From positions 1 to 12,048 of the forward strand of contig CAUGVQ010000061.1 of NCBI GenBank assembly GCA_959602875.1: DNA of 12,048 bases, given 5' to 3'. The stretch comes from an uncultured Collinsella sp. (GTDB taxonomy: Bacteria; Actinomycetota; Coriobacteriia; Coriobacteriales; Coriobacteriaceae). The notes under the pieces are model-generated. The model saw only the letters and a program-made list of their open reading frames with translations, ran no database searches and was not told where the DNA came from. Position numbers and translations under genes: made by a program. This document shows positions 1-4,621 of the stretch, in pieces (the stretch's first letter is position 1; the number at the start of each line of letters is the position of its first letter).

Positions 1-892
1 CCTTGGCCTGGGTCAGCTTCTGGATGGCGGCATCGCCCCACTTGCCGAAGGCATAGAGATAGGCGTGGAACTTTCCGTACCAATCGGCCTTCTTGGCCTC
101 CATGTCGGCCTGCGCCGCATCCAGCTCGGCCTGCTTCTCATCGAGCGTCTTCTGGGCGTCTGCAAGCTCGGCGTTTGCCTGGTCGAGTTCGGACTGGAGG
201 GCATCGAGCTGACTGCGGGCGGCATCCTCGGCCGCCTGGGCATCGGATACCTGCTGCTCGAGGTCGGCAACCTTAGCCTCGGCCTCGTCGACGCCCTGCT
301 GGGCCTTCTCGACGGCCTTCTTCGCGGTATGGACCGCTGCCTTGGCGTCGGTCCATACCTGCTTGGTGGTCTCGATCTTCTCGAACGCGCCTGCGCGTCC
401 CGCCTTTGCGGCCTCGTAGGCTGCAGCAGCCTGCTCGGCAGCCTTTGCAGCGTCGGCTCGCTTTGCGGCGGCGACATCATATGCGGCCTTGGCCTCGGTC
501 AGCTTCTGGTCGGCTGCAGCCTTGGCATCGAACGCGGCCTGTACATCGGCCTCACCTGCCTCAGCGTCGGCGGTTGCCTGATCGTATGCGGTCTGGGCGT
601 CGGCTTGTGCCGACTGTGCGGCATTCATGGCGGCCTTCGCGGTATCGAGCTGCTCGTTTGCCTCGTCCAGCTTGCCCTTGGCGAGATCCATGGTCGCCTT
701 GGCATCCTTTACGGCTTGCTCGGTGACCTTCTGGATGTCGGTCTGGGTGGTTAGCTGATCGCCGTCTGCGGATGCCGTCTGGGCAAATGCCATGGTCTGC
801 ATGACCGGGGACAGCATGAGGCCTGCGGTCACGGCCATGGTCACCGCCGGCTTCAAAATCGTCTTCTTGTTCTTTGCCTCGCGTTTGCGCAT
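1..892 (-). CDS. Secreted Ala-rich coiled-coil surface protein, partial (C-terminus beyond left edge)
   Basis: The minus frame is open from an ATG at 892 to the window edge (297 codons, no stop), so the C-terminus is missing. A good ribosome site (GGAAGGAGAC) lies 5-10 nt upstream of the ATG. The N-terminus is a classical signal peptide: basic MRKREAKNKK, a hydrophobic core at about residues 15-35, and a likely AxA cleavage site near residues 36-42 (MAFAQTASA). The rest is almost entirely Ala/Glu/Gln/Lys/Asp heptad-like sequence with many DAK, EAKAA and LEQQV segments, i.e. a long coiled coil, broken near residues 273-290 by aromatic residues (DWYGKFHAYLYAFGKWG), which may start a globular domain. 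The protein is probably exported and surface-exposed or cell-wall associated. Whether it ends in an LPXTG anchor or an enzymatic domain such as NlpC/P60 or CHAP cannot be seen. It is transcribed away from the regulatory region and may be an adhesin, a mating-aggregation factor, or an unrelated neighbour. Confidence 0.85.
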   Translation of the reverse strand, partial: MRKREAKNKKTILKPAVTMAVTAGLMLSPVMQTMAFAQTASADGDQLTTQTDIQKVTEQAVKDAKATMDLAKGKLDEANEQLDTAKAAMNAAQSAQADAQTAYDQATADAEAGEADVQAAFDAKAAADQKLTEAKAAYDVAAAKRADAAKAAEQAAAAYEAAKAGRAGAFEKIETTKQVWTDAKAAVHTAKKAVEKAQQGVDEAEAKVADLEQQVSDAQAAEDAARSQLDALQSELDQANAELADAQKTLDEKQAELDAAQADMEAKKADWYGKFHAYLYAFGKWGDAAIQKLTQAK

Positions 893-961
893 ATCGAGGT
901 CTCCTTCCATTCGGAGGTTTTGCTAGCCCCGTGAAAATACGCCAATCCATGCATTGCCATT

Positions 962-988
962 CACCTGTTGCCGCAGCGGCAGCAGGTG
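962..988. repeat. 27-nt near-perfect palindrome upstream of the surface-protein gene
   Basis: CACCTG at 962-967 pairs with CAGGTG at 983-988, and TGCCGC at 969-974 pairs with GCGGCA at 976-981. One T/G mismatch (968/982) and a single central base (975) are left. It lies about 70 bp upstream of the ATG at 892. It could be an operator for a dimeric regulator or a very stable hairpin. No T-tract follows on either strand, so it is not a standard terminator. Confidence 0.6.
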
Positions 989-1050
989 GCGGTCAAGGTT
1001 GCGTGGGATTGCCTCGTAAAGCGCCGTCTAGCAGCGGAATCGGCTTGGCT

Positions 1051-1116
1051 GTAGCCGTGTAGCTCGGTAGTCGGCTACGTGACATGCACGGTAGCCGTGT
1101 AGCTGTGTAGCCGGCT
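1051..1116. repeat. GTAGCCGTGTAGCT repeat block A
   Basis: The 14-mer GTAGCCGTGTAGCT occurs exactly at 1051-1064 and 1091-1104, starts 40 bp apart. A partial copy GTAGCCGGCT is at 1107-1116, and a small inverted pair GTAG/CTAC lies between them at about 1067-1078. The same 14-mer recurs inverted at 1608-1621. All copies are in non-coding DNA near the XRE-family regulators, which suggests protein-binding sites (operators or partition-type sites); that role is inferred. Confidence 0.65.
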
Positions 1117-1239
1117 TTGATGCATAGCGATGGAAGGAAAAGGCCGAGCGAGCGCCATCGCCGTGGCTTGACATGAGCGTGGAGCATGCCGCTGCGGCAA
1201 GCGCCCCATGTGGACGGTAGCCGCGTGGGACGCTTAATC

Positions 1240-1263
1240 AAAAAGGCCCGCGGCTTCGCGGGC
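1240..1263 (-). terminator. Rho-independent terminator, leftward
   Basis: GCCCGCG at 1246-1252 and CGCGGGC at 1257-1263 form a 7-bp G/C stem with a GCTT loop. The run of A at 1240-1244 reads as a T-tract after the stem on the minus strand. It would stop leftward transcription arriving from the XRE gene at 1634-2053, after passing antisense through the small gene at 1294-1548, before the surface-protein promoter. Confidence 0.65.
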
Positions 1264-1293
1264 GTATGGCGATGTCTGTCTTGTTGAGGGCGA

Positions 1294-1548
1294 ATGGTTG
1301 GAGATCAGTTGAATCTCGTGGAGGTGTCGGTTGAGAAGGATGCGGGCGGCAACCCGACATGCATCATCTGGCCCGATGGGCGGAGGTTTGCCATCTCGAG
1401 TAGCGGTGCGCCGCTCATGTGCCCGTCCCGTACCGCGGGCAGGTTCGCGTATGTCCGCGATGTCTATGTCATCGGTCGCGGGAACAGGACGCACCGCAGG
1501 TCGATTATCGCCGACGGCGGCAAGTGGTATGTCGTCTGCCTGAAGTAG
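1294..1548 (+). CDS. Small hypothetical protein (84 aa)
   Basis: A short, codon-biased open frame on the plus strand encoding a compact, probably beta-rich protein. It has a charged N-terminus (LVEVSVEKDAGG), a WPDGRRF turn near residues 26-32, and a C-terminal GGKWYV strand. There is no signal peptide, membrane segment or recognisable catalytic motif. The pattern of short strands ending in KWYV recalls small actinobacterial DUF6504-like proteins, but this is a weak resemblance and no function is assigned. The ATG at 1294 has GAGGG only 3 nt upstream; TTG at 1309 or GTG at 1318, downstream of GGAGA at 1300-1304, are alternative starts. The gene lies between two GTAGCC repeat blocks and converges on the XRE gene at 1634-2053. 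An opposite-strand frame over the same DNA starts at GTG and ends inside the terminator, so the plus strand is preferred. Confidence 0.55.
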   Translation: MVGDQLNLVEVSVEKDAGGNPTCIIWPDGRRFAISSSGAPLMCPSRTAGRFAYVRDVYVIGRGNRTHRRSIIADGGKWYVVCLK

Positions 1549-1569
1549 CACGGGTATTCAGGCAGCTAG

Positions 1570-1621
1570 GTAGGCGTGTAGCTCTGTAGCCGTGTAGTTG
1601 AGTATCGAGCTACACGGCTAC
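1570..1621. repeat. GTAGCCGTGTAGCT repeat block B with 12-bp inverted repeat
   Basis: GTAGGCGTGTAGCT is at 1570-1583, GTAGCCGTGTAGTT at 1586-1599, and the exact inverse of the 14-mer (AGCTACACGGCTAC) at 1608-1621. GTAGCCGTGTAG at 1586-1597 and CTACACGGCTAC at 1610-1621 form a perfect 12-bp inverted repeat around a 12-nt loop. The block lies between the 3' ends of the small plus-strand gene and the first XRE gene. It could be a binding site, or fold in RNA as a shared hairpin, but no T-tract follows it. Confidence 0.65.
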
Positions 1622-1633
1622 CTGTAAAATCGG

Positions 1634-2053
1634 TCAGTCGCGTTCGCTCGGCCAGACCATCAGGCGGTTCGGGTCTTTCGCAAGGCTCCTCATTATGCCA
1701 ATCAGCTCGCCGCGGGTCTCGGTATTGAGGCGATTGAACAGCGTGACCAACTCAAGCCTCTGCCCGACAGGGGCATCGGTGTCGTCGGCTACCGGCATCT
1801 CGGTGTCGAAGAGCTGCTCTATGGTTATGTTCAAGACCCGGCAAAGGGCGAGCAAGTTAGAGACGCGGACCGTTCCCAAGTCGGTTTCAGGGCGGATAAT
1901 CGTCGTCAACGTGCTCACCGGAATGCCGGCAAGGTTTGCCGCCTGGCTGTTTGAGTATCCGGATCCCTTGATGAGCGACTCCAGTTTAGAGTAGGGGCGG
2001 TCCTTGCCCGCTACCTGCTTTTTCGGAGCCGCGGTGGGCTTTTTCCCAGCCAT
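1634..2053 (-). CDS. XRE-family helix-turn-helix regulator 1 (139 aa)
   Basis: The N-terminus is a Lys/Pro-rich tail (residues 1-20), followed by a Cro/CI-type DNA-binding domain at about residues 22-82. Its helix-turn-helix is NSQAANLAGIPVSTLTTII (residues 35-53), and the fifth helix ends in the typical ALCRVLNITIEQLFD. The C-terminal part (residues 85-139) is acidic then helical and is probably for dimerisation or ligand response. The ATG at 2053 has AGGAG 8 nt upstream. On the minus strand a TATACA-like -10 lies at 2085-2090, and GTAGC-type repeats at 2096-2150 cover the -35 area, so autoregulation through those repeats is plausible. No protease or Ser-Lys self-cleavage motif is seen. It is likely a repressor controlling the state of the element; the target is inferred. 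Confidence 0.85.
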   Translation of the reverse strand: MAGKKPTAAPKKQVAGKDRPYSKLESLIKGSGYSNSQAANLAGIPVSTLTTIIRPETDLGTVRVSNLLALCRVLNITIEQLFDTEMPVADDTDAPVGQRLELVTLFNRLNTETRGELIGIMRSLAKDPNRLMVWPSERD

Positions 2054-2095
2054 GGTATCGAACTCCTATCTTTCTCGATATGTCTGTATAGCGTC

Positions 2096-2150
2096 ATGTA
2101 GGCGGCTATGCAGCTACATGGCTACATATGTAGCTCGGTAGCTGTAGCTT
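2096..2150. repeat. GTAGC-type repeat block C, candidate operator of XRE regulator 1
   Basis: ATGTAG at 2096-2101 pairs with CTACAT at 2114-2119, and GCTACATATGTAGC at 2121-2134 is a perfect 14-bp palindrome. Two more GTAGCT copies follow to about 2150. The block sits 40-100 bp upstream of the XRE1 start codon and downstream of the XRE2 stop, where an operator of the leftward XRE1 promoter would be expected. Related motifs are in blocks A and B. Confidence 0.6.
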
Positions 2151-2176
2151 GAAAAGCGCCGGTGCCGCCTGGCGAG

Positions 2177-2602
2177 CTAATCGGCTTCCCCTGCGCCATC
2201 CGGATTTGTTTCCACGTCATCAGGCTCTATCTTCTCGACCTGCACCTCGTGATTTCTCTGCATGTTGGTGGGATCCAATTTCATGGCGCTCGATACGCGC
2301 ATGAGGCAGGATTTCGCCTGCGCGTTGAAGCCCCTGAAATCGCTCACGAGGGATTCCTCGTCGCCCGAGAGAAGCGCCTTCTTTCCTGGGTTCTCCTCCT
2401 CACCATCGAACAGGTCTTCCACAAATGTCTCAAACGGAATGTCCAAGCCCTTGCATATCCTCAGAAACGTGGAGATCTGCATGTTCTGGCATTTCGACCT
2501 GCCGTTCACGAAGGTGCTCAAGGTTGAAGTCGAAACCCCGCACCTGCGGCTGAGTTCCGATGCCGTGATACCGTACTTCTCAAGAATCTCCTTGAAGGTC
2601 AT
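2177..2602 (-). CDS. XRE-family helix-turn-helix regulator 2 (141 aa)
   Basis: The Cro/CI-type domain occupies about residues 1-67, with the helix-turn-helix ASELSRRCGVSTSTLSTFVNG at residues 14-34 and the characteristic FLRICKGLDIPFETF segment behind it. After an acidic linker (GEEENPG) come a helical stretch (residues 79-108) and an acidic, probably disordered tail ending DGAGEAD. The ATG at 2602 follows GGGGAG with a short 3-nt spacer. It lies upstream of XRE regulator 1 on the same strand, separated from it by repeat block C, and is divergent from the operon starting at 2843. The AT-rich region 2603-2842 is therefore the obvious place for it to bind. The two XRE proteins share little beyond the fold, so they are probably not a recent duplication. 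It is likely the immunity-type repressor of the rightward genes (inference from position). Confidence 0.85.
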   Translation of the reverse strand: MTFKEILEKYGITASELSRRCGVSTSTLSTFVNGRSKCQNMQISTFLRICKGLDIPFETFVEDLFDGEEENPGKKALLSGDEESLVSDFRGFNAQAKSCLMRVSSAMKLDPTNMQRNHEVQVEKIEPDDVETNPDGAGEAD

Positions 2603-2735
2603 GGTCTCCCCTATCTGTAGATCAGGTTACTACCCGGCTACAGAATACATGATTTGGAAGTCATTTTCGCGTATGTAGATATAAATCGCGCAAATAGGTA
2701 ATTTCCACGTATGTAAATTACGATTCCAAATTATA

Positions 2736-2764
2736 TTGCCCAGAATAGAAAAAAAGGTTAATAT
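2736..2764 (+). promoter_or_regulatory. Candidate rightward promoter of the 2843 operon
   Basis: A TTGCCC -35-like hexamer (2736-2741), a 17-bp spacer and a TAATAT -10-like hexamer (2759-2764) predict a start near 2771, directly on the palindrome TCGTAGCTACGA at 2770-2781. A repressor bound there would block initiation. The -35 and -10 each match consensus at four positions, so this is moderate evidence only. Confidence 0.45.
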
Positions 2765-2777
2765 CTCGCTCGTAGCT

Positions 2778-2806
2778 ACGAATGAGGAACACCATTCCAC
2801 ATTCGT
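2778..2806. repeat. 29-nt hairpin-forming inverted repeat in the 5' leader
   Basis: ACGAATG (2778-2784) pairs with CATTCGT (2800-2806), and GGAA (2786-2789) pairs with TTCC (2795-2798). A single symmetric A/A mismatch separates the two stems, and the loop is CACCA. It overlaps the palindrome at 2770-2781 and lies just downstream of the predicted transcription start, so it may act as an operator or as a 5' RNA hairpin. Confidence 0.55.
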
Positions 2807-2842
2807 CAACTATGCCCCAAGTAGTTCGTTAGTTACGGAGAC

Positions 2843-3133
2843 ATGATGACCGCAAACCCTGTACTGGAGTCCGCATCCAAAATCCTCTTGGATTACGTCG
2901 AGGACACGAAATTGTTCGCCACGGCTATCAATGAATCGGTCGGCGGGGCCGAGCTTCTCGACTGTCAGTGCAACTTCCTTCGCGAGCCGACCGCTAGTGA
3001 ATTCGTGTTTGTGAGGGCGATGCTGCCCGCGGAAGGCGCCGCCCGTCTTTTGGACGCGTTCGACTCTGCCGTCGAGGAGCAGATGCAGCGCATGGCAAAT
3101 CCATCCTTCGCGTCTGTCGCGGAGGAGATGTAG
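2843..3133 (+). CDS. Hypothetical protein (96 aa), first gene of the rightward operon
   Basis: A small, mostly alpha-helical, acidic protein with no signal peptide, membrane segment or recognised motif. Helices are predicted around ILLDYVEDTKLFATAI (residues 14-29), ASEFVFVRAMLP (residues 51-62) and AARLLDAFDSAVEEQMQRM (residues 66-84). Two ATGs are adjacent; with GGAG at 2837-2840, the second (2846) has the better 5-nt spacing and the first only 2 nt. The gene is followed after 4 nt or less by the helix-turn-helix gene, so the two are co-transcribed and probably translationally coupled. Its place as the first gene behind the XRE-controlled promoter suggests an early regulatory or accessory role, which is only an inference. 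Confidence 0.75.
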   Translation: MMTANPVLESASKILLDYVEDTKLFATAINESVGGAELLDCQCNFLREPTASEFVFVRAMLPAEGAARLLDAFDSAVEEQMQRMANPSFASVAEEM

Positions 3134-3137
3134 CGTG

Positions 3138-3611
3138 ATGAATACCGCAGTCAAAAAGAGCGCCAAGTCCGCATCCTTCAGCGATGAGGAGCTCTTGCAG
3201 CTCCCGCTCGTTCTCAACTCCGACCAGGCCGCCAAAGTCCTCGGTTGCAGCCGCTCGAAGCTCCAATCAATGTGTCGCGCCGATACCGTCGAGTACCAAC
3301 GCCTCCAAAACCGCTTCACCTTCAACCGCGATTATATCTTCAAGCTCGCGGGGATCAGCTACGAGGCTCTCTACAAGAGCGTGAGCGAGCGCTGCCTTGC
3401 GAGGGAGAAAATCAAAGAGCAGTACGCCCCGCTCTTCAAAAAATACGGCGTGGATATCTTCGGAGGCGAGACCCTTCTGGGCGCAGGTGCGCCCGATAGT
3501 GCGGCTCTTATGAAAAACGACGAAGTTGAGGTGGACGAAGCACTGATCGACCAGATCGGAGAAGCCCAGCTCGGCAAGCTGCTACTCAAGACCCTTCTCA
3601 AAAATGCCTAG
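3138..3611 (+). CDS. Excisionase/MerR-like helix-turn-helix protein (157 aa)
   Basis: Residues 24-70 (LVLNSDQAAKVLGCSRSKLQSM ... RFTFNRDYIFKLAG) match the layout of the helix-turn-helix group 17 / DNA-binding excisionase family: a first helix over DQAAKVLG, a recognition helix SRSKLQSM, and a wing where the family usually has G-(KR)-R-Y-R-F, here QNRFTFNRD. The rest (residues 75-157) is helical with an acidic segment (NDEVEVDEALIDQIGEAQLG), longer than a bare excisionase of 60-80 aa. ATG 3138 or GTG 3135 may be the start; GGAGGAG at 3121-3127 serves either. It is coupled to the preceding gene. It may direct excision, bind near the origin, or regulate. The family assignment is fairly safe, the job is not. 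Transcription may continue into the leader region at 3612-3819. Confidence 0.75.
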   Translation: MNTAVKKSAKSASFSDEELLQLPLVLNSDQAAKVLGCSRSKLQSMCRADTVEYQRLQNRFTFNRDYIFKLAGISYEALYKSVSERCLAREKIKEQYAPLFKKYGVDIFGGETLLGAGAPDSAALMKNDEVEVDEALIDQIGEAQLGKLLLKTLLKNA

Positions 3612-3640
3612 TTGACAAGCTCGGCATAGCGCCACAAAAT
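3612..3640 (+). promoter_or_regulatory. Strong sigma-70-type promoter
   Basis: A consensus -35 TTGACA (3612-3617) directly follows the stop codon of the preceding gene. A 17-bp spacer leads to CAAAAT (3635-3640), a four-of-six -10. Predicted transcription start is near 3646-3648. It would drive the leader and the replication genes independently of the upstream operon. Confidence 0.6.
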
Positions 3641-3645
3641 CAAAG

Positions 3646-3785
3646 CATACCGGTTCCCCAAGCCGGACGATAGGAGATGAACTGCATGACCCGCCCTGCT
3701 GGGCGTGCAGCTGTGAACGCTGCCGCCTATCTGTGCAATCTGTTAGCTATCGACCCCGAGGGTATCAAGCCCTTCGGGGTCTTTT
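3646..3785 (+). ncRNA. Structured leader RNA (or small RNA) ending in an intrinsic terminator
   Basis: Between the promoter and the terminator lie about 140 nt that fold into successive hairpins: CCGGTT with AA-G-CCGG (3650-3666); CTGC/GCAG enclosing CGCCC-TGCT-GGGCG (3682-3710); and the terminator stem (3752-3781). A good Shine-Dalgarno AGGAG (3672-3676) sits between the first two. The transcript could be a free small RNA when termination is complete, or the attenuator leader of the replication operon when it is not. No known riboswitch family was recognised. Confidence 0.45.
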
Positions 3786-3823
3786 CGCCATGCACGTGCA
3801 CTTTGGCAGGTGATCTCAAATGA
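3686..3823 (+). CDS. Possible leader peptide ORF (45 aa) spanning the terminator
   Basis: From ATG 3686 (9 nt after AGGAG; another ATG at 3677 is too close) the frame is open for 45 codons and stops at TGA 3821-3823. That stop overlaps the ATG at 3820 of the next gene as ATGA. The coding stretch runs through the whole intrinsic terminator, which reads DPEGIKPFGVFS. The product has no recognised motif and no run of one amino acid as in classical amino-acid attenuators. The ATGA coupling and the well-placed ribosome site argue for real translation; the terminator inside the frame argues either for a regulatory leader ORF or for coincidence. It is too short to judge by composition. Confidence 0.35.
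   Translation: MTRPAGRAAVNAAAYLCNLLAIDPEGIKPFGVFSPCTCTLAGDLK
3752..3785 (+). terminator. Intrinsic terminator within the leader
   Basis: GACCCCGA (3752-3759) pairs with TCGGGGTC (3774-3781). The stem is extended by GGG/CCC (3760-3762 and 3770-3772) with one bulged T at 3773, and TTTT follows at 3782-3785. It is located 35 nt before the start codon of the first winged-helix gene, so all downstream expression from the promoter at 3612 must read through it. Confidence 0.75.
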
Positions 3824-4152
3824 GTTTCACCATCGACCCGTGGATGATGCGCGATCTCGATTTATCGGGAAACGAGCTCATCATCTTCGCCCTGGTCTGC
3901 GAAGCGGGCGAAAAGGGCCTCTGCGTCTCAAAACCTAAGCTCGCGTTCCTCAGCAACACATCGGTCACGACCGTCAGGCGTGTTCTGAGCGATCTGTCCG
4001 AACGCGGCTACATCGAGCGCACCCATGTCGGCGAGAACGAGCCGAGCACTTGGGTCGCATGTGTCGGCGAGCAGTCACCCAGCTCTCCCTCTCCTATCGA
4101 AACGCCTTCCGGCCGAAACAGCCGGAGCAGAGTCATGTCGATAGCGAAATAG
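3820..4152 (+). CDS. Winged-helix DNA-binding protein 1 (110 aa)
   Basis: The N-terminus FTIDPWMMRDLDLSGNELIIFALVCEA (residues 3-29) followed by a winged helix (CVSKPKLAFLSNTSVTTVRRVLSDLSERGYIER, residues 35-67) is the pattern of the helix-turn-helix/replisome-organiser-like proteins found on phages and conjugative elements. The recognition helix is SVTTVRRVLSDL. A short Ser/Pro-rich tail follows (residues 84-110), so the protein is little more than the DNA-binding domain. AGGTGAT upstream of ATG 3820 is a usable ribosome site, and the start overlaps the stop of the leader ORF. The next two genes share the same N-terminal layout. It probably assists or regulates initiation at the origin in the third paralogue, or controls the operon. 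Confidence 0.8.
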   Translation: MSFTIDPWMMRDLDLSGNELIIFALVCEAGEKGLCVSKPKLAFLSNTSVTTVRRVLSDLSERGYIERTHVGENEPSTWVACVGEQSPSSPSPIETPSGRNSRSRVMSIAK

Positions 4153-4162
4153 GAGGACTATC

Positions 4163-4621
4163 ATGGATTTCGCGTACAACAATCGTAGCAACAACCGTCT
4201 GGAGCAAGAGACCTACTGGAAGCAGTACGGCTGGATGAGCCGTCTCGGCCTCAACAACGCCAAGGCAATCGTCTTCGCGCTCATCTTCGAGCGCGACTGC
4301 ACCGACGACCCCGCCCGTGAGCGCATCACCTCGAAATATATCGCGCAGGCCCTCGATGAGGGTTGCCCTGCCCCAGCCCGCGGTCGCAGGGCGGCCGAGC
4401 ACGGCATCGCGCGAGTCTTCAAGACGCTCAACGAGCTTGCTGCCAAGGGACTCGTCTGCGCCGTCATGGACGAGGACGGCCTGTCGATGAGCTTCAAGTG
4501 CGATTACGATGCCGTGGAATCGGTTCTCGCCGATGCCGACAGCGGCACCGAGGATGCAAAGCTGGCTGACGGGTCAAGCGAAAGCGAGGTCGACGACGGT
4601 GCCTACGACAAGATGTCCTGA
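4163..4621 (+). CDS. Winged-helix DNA-binding protein 2 (152 aa)
   Basis: AGGAGG at 4151-4156 precedes the ATG by 6 nt. After an Asn-rich start, YWKQYGWMSRLGLNNAKAIVFALIFERD (residues 18-45) repeats the WM-x-LGL-FALI pattern of the neighbouring genes. The helical region ITSKYIAQALDEGCPAPARGRRAAEHGIARVFKTLNELAAKGLVCAV (about residues 55-101) forms the winged helix, with an inserted Arg-rich segment between its helices. The last 35 residues are acidic and probably disordered (ADADSGTEDAK..SESEVDDGAYDKMS). The 3' end overlaps the next gene by 23 nt if that gene starts at GTG 4599. It is probably a paralogue within the replication module; it could also be a regulator of the third protein. No catalytic motif is present. 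Confidence 0.8.
   Translation: MDFAYNNRSNNRLEQETYWKQYGWMSRLGLNNAKAIVFALIFERDCTDDPARERITSKYIAQALDEGCPAPARGRRAAEHGIARVFKTLNELAAKGLVCAVMDEDGLSMSFKCDYDAVESVLADADSGTEDAKLADGSSESEVDDGAYDKMS

Larger units (their letters stand above)
893..1293. other. Intergenic region of 400 bp with palindromes and repeats, no convincing gene
   Basis: Neither strand has a convincing gene; the short open frames here lack ribosome sites and have unlikely compositions. The stretch does hold structure: a 27-nt near-perfect palindrome at 962-988, two copies of the 14-mer GTAGCCGTGTAGCT at 1051-1064 and 1091-1104 with further GTAGCC partial copies to 1226, a 13-nt palindrome TGCCGCTGCGGCA at 1187-1199, and a minus-strand terminator at 1240-1263. 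The leader and promoter of the leftward surface-protein gene must lie near 893-960. Confidence 0.6.
2603..2842. promoter_or_regulatory. AT-rich divergent control region
   Basis: This 240-bp gap between the leftward XRE gene and the rightward operon is clearly more AT-rich than its surroundings. It holds CTGTAG/CTACAG inverted halves (2615-2620 and 2638-2643), CGTATGTARAT twice (2670-2680 and 2708-2718, starts 38 bp apart), a GTAATTT/AAATTAC inverted repeat (2698-2704 and 2715-2721), and a TCGTAGCTACGA perfect palindrome (2770-2781). This is what a repressor-controlled divergent promoter region looks like; which protein binds which site is unknown. Confidence 0.6.

Noticed and set aside
65..754. 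229-codon plus-strand Leu/Gly-rich frame
   Set aside because: Complement of the Ala/Glu/Gln coiled-coil gene on the minus strand, which has a signal peptide and ribosome site. The Leu/Gly pattern is a composition artefact.
1234..1551. Minus-strand 105-codon frame opposite the small plus-strand gene
   Set aside because: It starts at GTG without a ribosome site and its last codons form the terminator stem. The plus-strand frame reads as a more natural protein.
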